A DNA stretch of 64,000 bases from Dactylis glomerata (taxonomy: Eukaryota; Streptophyta; Magnoliopsida; Poales; Poaceae): contig QXEO01000235.1 of the NCBI GenBank assembly GCA_007115705.1, positions 2,398,741-2,462,740 of the forward strand, read 5' to 3'. Position 1 is the stretch's first letter. Each line of letters starts with the position of its first letter. Made by a program: the position numbers and the translations under genes. The notes beneath the pieces are model-generated. The model worked only from the letters and a program-made list of their open reading frames with translations, was not told the origin of the DNA and did no database searches. Below, in pieces: positions 20,860 through 31,966 of this stretch.

Positions 20860-23800
20860 TATGAAAATGATACGCCTAATGAAAATTTTCGACCTGAACA
20901 GCTTGCTTCTATTGCTGTTGCTCCTAATAATGCCTTGCAGCAATTCATGGAAGATCACGAAAGTGATGTTTTCAGCAAGGAAAGAGAAGAGATTGACGAT
21001 ATTCTTCTTCGTCAACCACCATTAATCAAGCATAATCTACCTGTGGAGGATCTTGGTACCACTTTGCCACCTAAGGAAGATCCTGTGTTTGAATTAAAAC
21101 CTTTGCCTGATAATCTTAAATATGCTTACATAGATGATAAGAAAATATATCCTGTTATTATTAGCTCTAAACTTTCAGGAAAGGAAGAAGACAGATTATT
21201 GGAGATATTGAGGAAACAGCGAAGAGCTATGGGATATACTCTTGATGATTTAAAGGGGATTTCTCCCACTTTATGTCAGCATGCCATTAATATGGAGAAA
21301 GACGCGAAGCCAGTCGTGGAGCATCAACGCCGCCTAATTCCCAAGATGAAGGATGTGGTAAGAAATGAGGTATTAAAACTCCTTGATGCTGGTATTATTT
21401 ATCCTATTGCTGATAGTAGATGGGTTAGTCATGTTCATTGTGTTCCTAAGAAAGGAGGTATGACTGTTGTGCCTAATGAGAATAACGAGCTTATTCCTCA
21501 AAGGGTAGTAGTTGGTTATAGAATGTGCATTGATTATAGGAAGGTAAACAAAGTTACTAAGAAAGATCATTACCCTTTACCGTTTATAGATCAGATGTTA
21601 GAAAGGTTGTCTAAGAAGACTCATTTTTGTTTCCTTGATGGTTATTCTGGTTTTTCTCAAATTGCTGTTAAGAAGGATGATCAAGAGAAAACCACTTTTA
21701 CTTGTCCTTATGGAACTTATGCTTATAGACGTATGCCGTTTGGTTTATGCAATGCTCCTGCTACTTTTCAAAGATGCATGTCTGCTATTTTTCATGGCTT
21801 TTGTGAAGAAATTGTGGAGGTCTTCATGGACGATTTCTCCGTCTATGGAACTTCTTTTGATAATTGTTTGCACAACCTTGATAAAGTTTTGCAGAGGTTT
21901 GAAGAAACTAACCTTGTTCTTAATTGGGAGAAATGCCACTTTATGGTAAATGAAGGAATTGTCCTTGGACATAAAATTTCTGAAAGAGGTATTCAAGTTG
22001 ACAGAGCGAAAGTGGAGGCAATTGAAAAAATGCCCTGTCCTAGAGATGTTAAAGGTATTCGTAGTATTCTTGGTCATGCTGGTTTCTATAGGAGGTTTAT
22101 TAAAGATTTCTCTAAGATCTCAAAGCCCCTTACTAATCTTCTTCAAAAAGATGTACCATTTGTCTTTGATGATGATTGTAAGGAAGCTTTTGAAACTCTT
22201 AAGAAGGCTTTAACTACTGCTCCTATTGTTCAACCACCTGATTGGAATTTACCTTTTGAAATTATGTGTGATGCTAGTGATTTTGCTGTTGGTGCTGTTC
22301 TTGGACAGCGCGTAGATAATAAGTTGAATGTTATTCATTATGCTAGCAAGACTCTTGATGCTGCTCAGAAGAATTATGCTACTACTGAGAAAGAGTTTCT
22401 TGCTGTTGTTTTTGCATGTGATAAGTTTAGATCTTACATTGTTGATTCTAAAGTTACTATTCATACTGATCATGCTGTTATTAGATATCTTATGACTAAG
22501 AAGGATGCTAAGCCTAGGCTTATTAGATGGGTGTTGCTTTTACAAGAGTTTGATTTGCATATCGTAGATAGGAAAGGTGCTGAAAATCCTGTGGCTGACA
22601 ACTTGTCTAGATTGGAAAACATTTCTTTTGATCCTATTCCTGTTAATGATAGTTTTCCAAATGAACAGTTGGCTGCAATAAATGTAACTTCGCGAGACCT
22701 TCCTTGGTATGCTGATTATGCTAACTTTATTGTTTCCAAGTATTTGCCTCCAACCTTTACAGCTCAGCAAAGAAGAAAATTCTTTTATGATTTGAGGCAT
22801 TACTTTTGGGATGACCCACATTTATATAAAGAAGGAGTTGATGGTATTATGAGAAGATGCGTACCGGAATATGAGCAACAAGAGATATTAAGAAAATGCC
22901 ATAGCAGCGCCTATGGAGGGCATCATGCTGGAGATAGAACCGCGCAGAAGGTTCTACAATCAGGTTTTTATTGGCCAACTCTCTTTAAAGATGCCAGAAG
23001 GTATGTTTTATCTTGTGATGAATGTCAAAGAGTTGGTAATATTTCTAGACGCAATGAAATGCCTATGAGTTACACTCTTGTTATTGAACCGTTTGATTGT
23101 TGGGGATTTGACTTTATGGGTCCTTTTCCTCCTTCAAAAGGCTATACCCATATACTTGTTGCTGTAGATTATGTTACTAAATGGGTAGAAGCCATACCTA
23201 CAAAGAGTGCCGATGGTGAGACCTCGTTAAAAATGCTTAAGGATGTTATTTTTCCTAGGTTTGGTGTGCCTAGATATCTTATGACTGATGGAGGTTCTCA
23301 TTTTATTCATGGTGGTTTTAGAAAAACTCTTGCTAAATATGATGTCAATCATAGAATTACTTCTGCTTATCATCCCCAAACTAGTGGGCAGGTAGAGCTT
23401 TCAAATAGGGAGATCAAGTCTATCTTGCAGAAGACTGTCAATAGATCTAGGAAAAACTGGGCTAGTAAGTTAAACGATGCTTTATGGGCTTATAGAACTG
23501 CTTATAAGAACCCCATGGGTATGTCTCCTTACAAGATGGTTTACGGAAAAGCGTGTCACTTGCCCTTAGAATTAGAACACAAAGCTATTTGGGCAGTGAG
23601 AGAGCTTAATAGAGATTTTAAACTAGCTGGTAAGAAAAGGTTATTAGATTTGAGTTCTCTAGATGAGTGGAGAAACGAAGCATATGAGAATGACAGGCTT
23701 TTTAAAGAGAAAGTCAAGCAATGGCATGATAAGAGAATTCTTAAGAGAGAGTTTCATGTTGGTGAGAAAGTTCTTTTGTATAGGTCTCGTCTCAGATTTT

Positions 23801-24042
23801 TTGCAGGAAAATTACTCTCTAAATGGGAAGGACCATATGTTATTGTGGAAGTGTACCGCTCAGGTGCTATTAAGATCGCTTCATTGAAAGATGACTCTAC
23901 ACAAGTGGTGAATGGGCAAAGACTCAAACATTATATTTCTGGAGATTCTTATAATGAAGATGTTGATGTTATTGAAACAATTTCTCCGGAAGAATTCATC
24001 CAAGACAAATTGCAGGGACCTGCAGAATTCGTTTTCGAATAG
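20860..24042 (+). CDS. C pol: RT, RNase H and integrase, 3' part of the interrupted frame
   Basis: It continues the frame from 14437 for 1061 codons including the stop, with no stop or frameshift. RT has RMCIDYRKVNKVTKKDHYPL, FLDGYSGFSQI, PFGLCNAPATFQ and the catalytic FMDD (residues 837-840 of the joined numbering), the Athila form of YVDD. RNase H shows MCDASDFAVGAVLG and HTDHAVIRYL. Integrase has the HHCC finger (YGGHHAGDRTAQ, CDECQRVG), the D,D,E core (WGFDFMGPF, TDGGSHF, SGQVELSNREIK) and a C-terminus with KWEGPYVIVEVY. With 12893-14437 the total of 1575 aa equals F exactly. It converts RNA to cDNA and integrates it in the nucleus. Only D's insertion inactivates it. Confidence 0.93.
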   Translation, partial: YENDTPNENFRPEQLASIAVAPNNALQQFMEDHESDVFSKEREEIDDILLRQPPLIKHNLPVEDLGTTLPPKEDPVFELKPLPDNLKYAYIDDKKIYPVIISSKLSGKEEDRLLEILRKQRRAMGYTLDDLKGISPTLCQHAINMEKDAKPVVEHQRRLIPKMKDVVRNEVLKLLDAGIIYPIADSRWVSHVHCVPKKGGMTVVPNENNELIPQRVVVGYRMCIDYRKVNKVTKKDHYPLPFIDQMLERLSKKTHFCFLDGYSGFSQIAVKKDDQEKTTFTCPYGTYAYRRMPFGLCNAPATFQRCMSAIFHGFCEEIVEVFMDDFSVYGTSFDNCLHNLDKVLQRFEETNLVLNWEKCHFMVNEGIVLGHKISERGIQVDRAKVEAIEKMPCPRDVKGIRSILGHAGFYRRFIKDFSKISKPLTNLLQKDVPFVFDDDCKEAFETLKKALTTAPIVQPPDWNLPFEIMCDASDFAVGAVLGQRVDNKLNVIHYASKTLDAAQKNYATTEKEFLAVVFACDKFRSYIVDSKVTIHTDHAVIRYLMTKKDAKPRLIRWVLLLQEFDLHIVDRKGAENPVADNLSRLENISFDPIPVNDSFPNEQLAAINVTSRDLPWYADYANFIVSKYLPPTFTAQQRRKFFYDLRHYFWDDPHLYKEGVDGIMRRCVPEYEQQEILRKCHSSAYGGHHAGDRTAQKVLQSGFYWPTLFKDARRYVLSCDECQRVGNISRRNEMPMSYTLVIEPFDCWGFDFMGPFPPSKGYTHILVAVDYVTKWVEAIPTKSADGETSLKMLKDVIFPRFGVPRYLMTDGGSHFIHGGFRKTLAKYDVNHRITSAYHPQTSGQVELSNREIKSILQKTVNRSRKNWASKLNDALWAYRTAYKNPMGMSPYKMVYGKACHLPLELEHKAIWAVRELNRDFKLAGKKRLLDLSSLDEWRNEAYENDRLFKEKVKQWHDKRILKREFHVGEKVLLYRSRLRFFAGKLLSKWEGPYVIVEVYRSGAIKIASLKDDSTQVVNGQRLKHYISGDSYNEDVDVIETISPEEFIQDKLQGPAEFVFE

Positions 24043-24380
24043 GTAACAGTTCTAGTCAGAGAAGTTTCGCGAAAAGCTCTTCCTTTAATATTTTTGCTGT
24101 TTTTACTAAATATTAAAAATCACGAGATGAAAACGGGCAGGAAAAAGAGTCCGTGTGCCTCTCACACACAGGTGGCGCGGGCCCACCCCTGGCCGCGCCA
24201 CCTAGGTGTGAGAGCACCTCGGAACTCGTTTTCGTCCCAGTTTCCTCCTGTGATTTCGTTTCGATGTATAATTTTCGCCTATTTAACCCCCCGGAGTCCC
24301 CGAGGTCTGTATATCGTTTTCTCGTCATGTTTTGTTTCGAGCTGTTTCTATCAGGAGTTGATCTTAAGGTTGGAGGAACC

Positions 24381-24737
24381 ATGGCCTCTTCAAGTGACAA
24401 CAAGGGCAAAGGACACTGGGTAGATGATCACCAGCGCCAAAAGTGGAAGGAAGAGCAAGGTTCAGGGAGAGCAAGGCCCAAGAACCCTGCTTTTGAAGTA
24501 CCAACGAAAGCTAGACATATCTTTTCTCATGATTTGCAGGGACCAACATATCATGTTTTGGATCTTAACTCCATGCCCGTGATAGAAGAGGGTATGCTGG
24601 TCACTTATGGGTTTTGTGCTCAATATCAAGCTTTGAAAAGGGAGGTAGAGATGTTGCAAGAAGAAAATCTTAGGCTTCGCCAGATGCTGGAATACTTCAT
24701 TAATCCAAGGCTGCTACCCATACCACCCAAGGAGTAA
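24381..24737 (+). CDS. Small post-pol ORF of C (118 aa), coiled-coil protein of unknown function
   Basis: ATG 24381 in good context (AACCATGG) opens 118 codons in the position where some Athila elements carry an env-like ORF. I see no signal peptide or membrane segment. The N-terminus is Lys/Gln-rich (KGHWVDDHQRQKWKEEQGSG); near the C-terminus a heptad-like stretch (YQALKREVEMLQEENLRLRQ) predicts a short leucine-zipper coiled coil. F lacks the whole ORF through a 614-bp deletion, so it is dispensable at least for F's spread or was lost after insertion. It could be a nucleic-acid-binding accessory protein or a captured fragment; function unknown. Confidence 0.45.
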   Translation: MASSSDNKGKGHWVDDHQRQKWKEEQGSGRARPKNPAFEVPTKARHIFSHDLQGPTYHVLDLNSMPVIEEGMLVTYGFCAQYQALKREVEMLQEENLRLRQMLEYFINPRLLPIPPKE

Positions 24738-26436
24738 TTCGTCATCGGTATAGGCATCCCCTTGGCTTGTTTCAAGCTTGGGGGAGTGCCGCGGTATCAC
24801 ATCATTACCTTTTGCTCATTTACTTTTCAAGTAGAGTCATATCATGAATAGAGAAGTTATCTTATAGAATAGTTTGTAGTTTGGAAGTTTCCTCCTTAGT
24901 TGGTTATCTATGTATCCCTTGGTGTGAGTTGCGGTAATAAAATATTAATGAGAAGTTTTATCGTTTACTTTTTGCGCACTTTATGTTAGTCTGCAATCTC
25001 TCTTGTATGACTAGTCTTGTTGATTGGTATTGGTATCACTTTGGGAGCATGAGTAAATTTAGTTGGTTTTGGCAAACCTAGCTTGGTCAGTAGCAACTTT
25101 ACCTTGAGGTTTGAGTAGAAAAGAATAAAGAAGTGCTTGTAGTTACATCACTTCAGTTTTCCTTATGTTTGGCTTATAAGCATTGTTATTCCTGAAGTCA
25201 AAATCATTGTACCTTCAAGGGAGTTTGCATGATTGTTCTTATTATATGTATGTTTGTTTGTTACATGCAACTCTTATGCTTGCTACCCAGCCTTGCTAGC
25301 CAAAAACCTGTACTGAGAGGAAATATTTCTCGTGCATCCAATTCCCAAAAGCCAAGTCACTTCCAAAGAGTCCACTATAAATTCCTATGCATGGTATTTC
25401 AAGCCATTCCAAGTAAATTTTCATGTGCTACCTTTCAAAAACCATCAAACACTTCTCATTTTGTGCTACTGTTTTTAGCTCATGAGGACGTAGTGGATGG
25501 GTTTGTTATCTTCCATACTAAATTGAGTACCCCTCGACTAGGCAGCTTCATTTGCTCGTCATTAATTTTGCAAGGGAGCTGGTCAGACCATTATAATCTC
25601 AAAAAGAAAAGAAAAGAAAAGAGCACTCCTCCATGGTATGTGAAAGTTGGTTGGCACCCGATGGAATCGGTTAGCCATGGTTTGAGAAAGGAAAAAGGTG
25701 GGGAGGAGTGCAAAGCTATAAAAGAGCAGCAAAGTGCCAATTAATCAAACATCTCGGAACCGCTCTCACTTGTTTAGTATGGAAGATATCAAGAACTCCG
25801 TTGCTAGTCGTTGACAAAAGCAACCACCTCTCAAAATAACTTTTTACCTCTGTTCTTACAAATGAAAATCTCTAGCACATGTTTAATCCCTGCTTCCCTC
25901 TGCGAAGGGCCTATCTTTTACTTTTATGTTGAGTCAACCTATTTCCCTCTATCTAAAGCAAGCAGTTGAGTTGTTATGTTTCACTCATCCATATGTTGAT
26001 CCGTTTAATCATGTTTACTATCTTCCTTGTTTTGTATAATGCTTTTGTCTGAAGGAATATATCTTTGAAAGCTTTCTATGAATGCAAAAGTTTACCTTGT
26101 TGAGCATATGGTCTTTGCTATGTTAGCTCTATTTTAAAAGGCTCCGTTTAAAAGAAAGAATAGCTTGTTCATCGTTCTTTGACCAAGAACTAAGGTTTGC
26201 CATTGCCAATTATAGTTTACCTTGTGCATCTTTACATGTGATTCCCTTTTACCCATTGCAAGTCTATATCTTATAAAGGGAAGTTGCTGTCTATTATAAT
26301 TTGTGCCTTGGTGAATGTGATGCTTCTTGTCCGTATTTTGATTATCGACACTTCACTCCATAAACCCATGGTCATGTTTACCGAGTTTAGTTTTCGCTTA
26401 GGGACAAGCGAGGTCTAAGCTTGGGGGGGGGGGGGT
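24738..26436 (+). other. C 3' non-coding region with internal PPT-like copy and polypurine tract
   Basis: This is about 1.7 kb of AT-rich sequence without a credible ORF. A PPT-like AAGCTTGGGGGAG lies at 24774-24786. The true PPT is AAGCTTGG plus a 13-G run in all (26416-26435), directly before the LTR at 26437. An AAAAGAAAAG purine tract lies near 25602-25620. Confidence 0.7.
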
Positions 26437-27927
26437 TGATACGTCCATTTTGCATCACTATTTTCTATCATAATTTACTGTTATTCATTGATATATTTCA
26501 TATTTAGAGTTGATACTTATGTTATTTCCTTTGTCTTCACATGTTTGATGATCTTTGGAGGAGTTGCCGCCGGAGTCAGGATTCTGCTGGAAAAAGGACC
26601 ATCAAGGGACCATATTTTGAAGATCAGGAAAATTCCAGAAAAATACCAGGAAATTATATTTTCCCAGAAGACTCAGGAAGCCAGAAGGAGGAGTCGAGAG
26701 GAGCCAGGAGGGGCCCACATGCCAGGGTGGCGCGGCCTGACCCCTGGCTGCGCCAGCCCTGTGTGAGGCCGCCCTGGCCCACTTCTGGTCTCGATCCTCC
26801 GCGTACTTTATCGTCCCCGAAAACCTAAGTCAAGGGGGGGCTCAGAGTTAGACACCGCCGCCTCTGCGGGGCAAAAAAACACCAAAGAGAGAAAAGCTCT
26901 CCGGCAGGCAAAAATCTGCCGAGGAAATTCCTTCCCGGAGAGGGGAGATCGTCGCCATCATCATCACCATCGCACCGGACCTCATCGGGATCATCATCAT
27001 CATCATCTTCACCATCACTAGAACCTTCATCTTCACCATCAGCGCGCCATCCCGCTGTAACATCTTGAGTTGGATCTTGTTATATTCATAGGGGAATCTT
27101 TCCCGGTGTTGATTACTCTTGTAGTTGATGCTATTGAGTGGAACCATTGAATTAAGGTTTATGTTCAGATCGTTATTTACCATTATTTCACCTCTGATCA
27201 TGATCCATATGATGTCTTGTGAGTAGTTCGTTTAGTTCTTGAGGACATGGGAGACGTCAAGATGTTAGTAGTGAATTATTGTTGTGAAATATTTAATGGT
27301 TTGATATTGTTGTGGTGCTATTTCACTAGTGGTGTCATGTGAACGTCGACTACATGATACTTCACCATTTATGGGCCTAGTGAGATGCATTGTGTATTTG
27401 GCTACCGATTGTGGGGTTGCTGGAGTGACAGAAACCTAAACCTCCGTTGGAAAACCATTACACTAGGGAGCGTAGGATCTTAGAGTTTAAGGTTGTGGTT
27501 AGATTTATCTTAATTACTTTCTTGTATTTGCGGATGCTTGCAAGGGGTATAATCACAAGTGTGTATTTATCCTAGTAAGGGTAGTGTGCTAGCACAGGTT
27601 CACCCCCATAACACCTATCAAACCAATAAAGACTATTGGCTTTATGAAACGAAAGCTCTTGACAGAAACTCCCGTGTGTCCTCGAGAACGTTTGGTTATT
27701 ATAAGTACACAACCGGCTTGTCCTTTGCGGAAGAAAGGATTGGGCCACTTGCTGCAATTGTTACTACTGTCTTTAATTTACCCGCACTTTATTTACTCGT
27801 ATTACCAAATACCCCTGAAAACCTGTTTGCTAGTATTTACAGTGATTCCTTGATCAAAACCGCTCATCAACACCTTCTGCTCCTCGTTGGGTTCGACACT
27901 CTTATTTATCGAAAGTACTACGATACA
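26437..27927 (+). repeat. 3' LTR of C, main part (rest at 31939-31961)
   Basis: It starts TGATACGTCCATTTTGC and aligns with 11255-12765 with about 31 substitutions and a 3-bp trinucleotide indel. Element E interrupts it 23 bp before its end; the tail CCCCCTATACTTGTGGGTCATCA resumes at 31939 and is followed by TSD GTAAC. Confidence 0.93.
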
Positions 27928-30900
27928 TGTAACGACCTGGAAAAATCCCTAATATTAGAATTGCTTGTTATTTTCTTTTTTGCGTCATTGTGATGTCATG
28001 CATCATCGTGCATTTATCACCTTGCAATTTTAGTCAAACCAAAATTATTTGAAACAAACTCTATTTTAATTTTTGCTCGTATGGTTTGATAAACCATCCT
28101 CTTCTTTCTTATGTTAATTAAAACTAAAACTTTAATATCTGCAAACATTTAAATATTGTTTTTTTACAAAATCAGTTTTAAAATATTGTTCTAACTCTGT
28201 TTTAAAAATGTTTCAAAACTCTCTCTGTTTCCTCTATCTCAATCTTTCTTTTCTTTTTAATTCCTGCTAAGGGCCAACTCCTCTTTCTCTTGGCCTTTTA
28301 TTCCTGACCGAAGCCCACCCGGAGACCCACTTGCTCTAAGTCAGGAGATATGTTGTCTCTGTTGTTCTCCCCCTGTACGGCGCGCATCCCGACTATCCAC
28401 GTTGACATGCGACTCGATGGGACGGCTGCAAGTGCCCAGCTCCATTCCTTAAAATCCCCCTGGAACCCTAGCCGGCAACCCTAGCTCCTCTTCCCTAGCA
28501 GCGCCGCCGCCACTCTCGTGTTTCTTCTCGCTTGCGAGCAAGCTCGTCTCCCTCCCTTTGCGAGCTGCCAGCCCCGTCCCCGGCTGCTCAAGCTCAACCC
28601 CGATGTCCTACTGCTCCTGACCTTCCTCATCCCCTTGCGAGCATGGAGGATCCTGCTAGGTGATGTTCTGTTACTCCCCGACCCCTTCCCTTTCTTCCCC
28701 GTGCTCTGAGTTGTGCCCTCGCTGTCCTTCCCGCAGGCCCGCTTTCGTCCGTGACCCGGCGTCTCCTTCATCCGCGCGAGCGCAGCGCGCACGCTCGCCA
28801 GGAACTGAGCTCCTTTCTGACGTCCTCGTCTCCGCCTGCGTCGCCGTCAGACGAATCAAGTCCGACGCCCCTGCACGCTCGACGTCAAGCTTTGCCTGCA
28901 AGGCCGCGCCGAGCAGGTTATCTCCGCGGTCGCCATCAAGTTCTCGAGGACATCCTCGTCCAGCATCTGCGCGTCCGGCCATGTTCGGCTGTTCGCAAGT
29001 TCGTCTCTGACGCCAGTCGCTTTTGCCCCGACGCCAAGAACGCCTCTGACCAAGAAGACAGCCTCCACCACGGGCGCGCTCCGCGGCCGACGACCTTGTT
29101 CTTCTCCAACCTCGCCCGCGCTCATTTCCGCCAAGTCCCGACCTTTCGCCGCTTCCTCGACAACATCCGGGGCTGCCCAGAACGTCGCCTCCAAGATCTC
29201 CGGTTGCTGCGCACGCCTACATCGCCGTAAGATGCTTCAAGTCCGATGCCAAGTACTCCTGATCCAAGCTCTTCCCGGCCGAGTTGGTTGTTCCCGCGCA
29301 TGATGCATGTCCCCGACGCCCAGGCACCGTCTTTGTTTCTCGTCTCCGTCGACCGCCTCCAGATCCCGCCTCATTACATTCTAAAGACGCTGCAGCTACT
29401 CCTTAGCAAGATTCATTCCCAGCTCAGCTGGTTCGTTCCTTTGAGTTCATCTCGTCAGATCCTAAGTTCAAATTCTATCAGAGGCAAAAGTCTCAAACTT
29501 TTTTGTTCTTTTTCTTGTACAGCTGACACGCTGGCCCCGTTCGTCAGTCTCCATCAGACCATCACAGCAGCCTCTTCCCAGTCAACCTCCCTGGCCCCGC
29601 CGGTCAGCGACCCGGGCTAGATCCGCTCGGTGAGAAAAGTCCCACGTTTTATCTGTTTTTCTGAAAATTGCTGCAAGTGTTTAAAACTTGCGAAATTCAT
29701 ATCTTTTAATCCGTAACTCGGAATGGAAAGTATTTTATATGAAAATTTATCAGAAAAATGTGTAGAATCTAAATATGTCATCCATATGCTTGTTTGCATC
29801 TCGCATCATATAGTGACGTGGTAGTTTTGCATCACACCTAATAAGTAATACATGAAGTATTTGGAAATGCTTATAATGCTTTCCCGCTTCATTTAATATT
29901 GTTTAGCTCACATATACCTTGTTTTGCCATGCTAATAAATAAATAATTTGTGGTGTAGTAAAACAACTTGAACCATATATTTGTGTGTCGGAATTTTAAT
30001 TCTGCTTAAATTGGATAAGTTGCATTGCATCATAAATTGACATGTCATGCATGCTTGCACATGATCATGCCGATTCTTTTACCATAGTAGTAAGTGTTGC
30101 ATCCGTTGTTTGTTGTAGTGTTTTGCTTCTTCTCGGATAGGCCGATTCGTGGTGATGTGAGCAACGACAAGATCTTCGGGTGTTCTTCGACCATCTTTTC
30201 AGGCGAGCCCTTTTCTCTCTACCCATTTAACACTTTTGCTCTCGCTAGCTCTATATTCTAACCTTGTGTCGCGATGCTTTGTTTGAGTCACGTGTCCTAT
30301 CCACATGTTTATCCAAAGCAAAGCCATAGAACCTTCCATGCATCCTATTACCCGTGTGCTTGTTGTTCGAGTTGGCCTTGCGAGTCGTAGGCATCTTCAG
30401 GTTGTTTGACTTGTTTTATCTTATCGGGTTGGGAAAGTTATCACATGCTCTACTTTATGGATATATGTTGTTGGAGATACTCATGGCTTACTTTATTGTT
30501 AATAATTAAAATTGAATTAAGCAGAGGCATCGGTGAGTCATTTTGCCAGTTTTACGACGGCTCACTTGTGTCCCCTAGGACCCCGAGATCGCATGAACTG
30601 TTCTGAGACTGAGCGCTCTAACCACACGTGGGTACGTTTACGGGCCTCCCCTCGATCACTGCCGGTCTACACACTTGTCCAGTGGCCACAACTAGTTTGA
30701 GGTTTTCTATTTGGGTTTTGCGTGCATGCAGCTCTTGTATCTTATGGTCCGATTTACTTTGGGGGAAGCCGCGGGTGCCTTGTAACCCCTTGTTTGCCTC
30801 TGCATGCACGTATAGGTTGTGGCACGGGCGTTTATCGCATGCTGAAGCGGGTCGCCTCCCATGGGTGGAGTCGGGCCTCGGAAGCCGTCCTCGCATCAGC

Positions 30901-31933
30901 TAGGTCTGTCTCAGAGACTCGGCCGGACTCTCGAGCGGGGTAAACTTAGTCAGGTGGCTTCCTGGACTTGTTTGTAGTGAAGGAGAGTGCGAGTCGTGAC
31001 CTCCTGCCGGCACACCATCGGAAGTGTGCTTCATCATGTGGCATTAAGGGGTGATCGTGCATTTGGGTACATTTGGGCATCCCTGCAGGGTTAAATCTTT
31101 TCGAAAAGCCGTGTCCGCGGTTATGGACGACTTGGAGCTGTACTACTCGATCATAGAACAACTTGCACCTGCTTTTTCAATACTAATAAACTTGTGTAGT
31201 AAGCTAGCACAACTACAACAATAAACCTGCAATAAAACTTGTTAACTGTGTGAATGCCTTTGCAATTGCTTCCTCGTTTGGTGCGAAGGGGCGATACATC
31301 GGCTGGGTTATGTTTGGTGTTAGTATCTAGTTGTTCACTTTTATGCGCTCTCTTATCTTATCTATTTAGACGAAAGTTGTAGTGTGTCTCTTTAGTTTAG
31401 TGCTTTTGTTGCTGCTAAGTCCACCATATAGCCTGTAGGCGAGCACAGCTGAATTCTAGTCTCGCGAGTACGTGCCTCGGTACTCACCCTCGTTTTTTTT
31501 TTCTTTTTCTCTTTCTCCCTCCTTGTTCGGCAACCATTGGCCCGACGATTTTGACAGGTATGGGAGCGCCGAAGTTAGCAAGGTTACCCTTCCGGCTTGG
31601 CCTGGGCAGGGTTATGGACGCCATCGTTTATCTTCAGGCCTCTTAGGCCCATTTGTATTCTTGTCCGTACTCGGATGCTATTTGCTTTATGTATGATTTG
31701 AATCTTTGTACTGTATATTTGGATTCTTGACTCGTGGAGTCTTCATGGTTATATTGTATATTCTTTTGTGGGTTCCATCGTGAACTTGTGTAGCTGTTGC
31801 TACCTTGATTCCACCCGCATCACGTGCATGTTGCACATGCACGAGTCGCTTGGTGGTGCGTTTCCAAAGCGACATCATGCGAATTGTGGCGTGATTGCTA
31901 TAATTCGCAAGGTGCCGATTTTGGGGCGTCACA
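27928..31933 (+). mobile_element. Element E: 4.0-kb solo LTR inserted in C's 3' LTR
   Basis: A 4006-bp insertion has TG...CA ends with imperfect inverted termini (TGTAACGACC / GGGGCGTCACA) and a 5-bp duplication ATACA (27923-27927 and 31934-31938). No PBS, PPT, gag or pol motif is present, so it looks like one very long LTR. LTRs of 4-5 kb are known in Triticeae LARD-type elements; a link is inference. A GC-rich segment (28480-29630) with Ser/Arg/Pro-rich open frames on both strands is likely leader-like and not a gene; the rest (29640-31930) is AT-rich with nothing recognised. Element orientation is unknown; the strand given is arbitrary. Confidence 0.75.
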
Positions 31934-31966
31934 ATACACCCCCTATACTTGTGGGTCATCAGTAAC

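Larger units (their letters stand above)
11255..31961 (+). mobile_element. Element C: Athila-type Ty3/gypsy retrotransposon, + strand, split by D and E
   Basis: It is flanked by GTAAC (11250-11254 and 31962-31966). Without D and E it is about 10.3 kb: a 1511-bp 5' LTR, tRNA-Asp PBS, a single gag-pro-pol frame of 1575 aa, a small 3' ORF, a long non-coding 3' region, a G-rich PPT and the 3' LTR. The LTRs differ at about 31 positions (2.1 %, my count). Gag-pol has no stop of its own; only D disrupts it, so C was probably autonomous until D landed. F is a sister copy. Confidence 0.93.

Noticed and set aside
24153..24380. Upstream extension of the small C ORF as a membrane or env-like N-terminus
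   Set aside because: No ATG in frame, it crosses the GC hairpin, and the hydrophobic patch is encoded by untranslated-looking sequence.
25229..25744. 171-codon frame in C's 3' region
   Set aside because: AT-rich composition, no domain, in the non-coding stretch before the PPT.
28481..29620. Ser/Arg/Pro-rich open frames in E as a gene
   Set aside because: Frames are open on both strands because of high GC, have no recognisable domain, and lie within an LTR-like insert.
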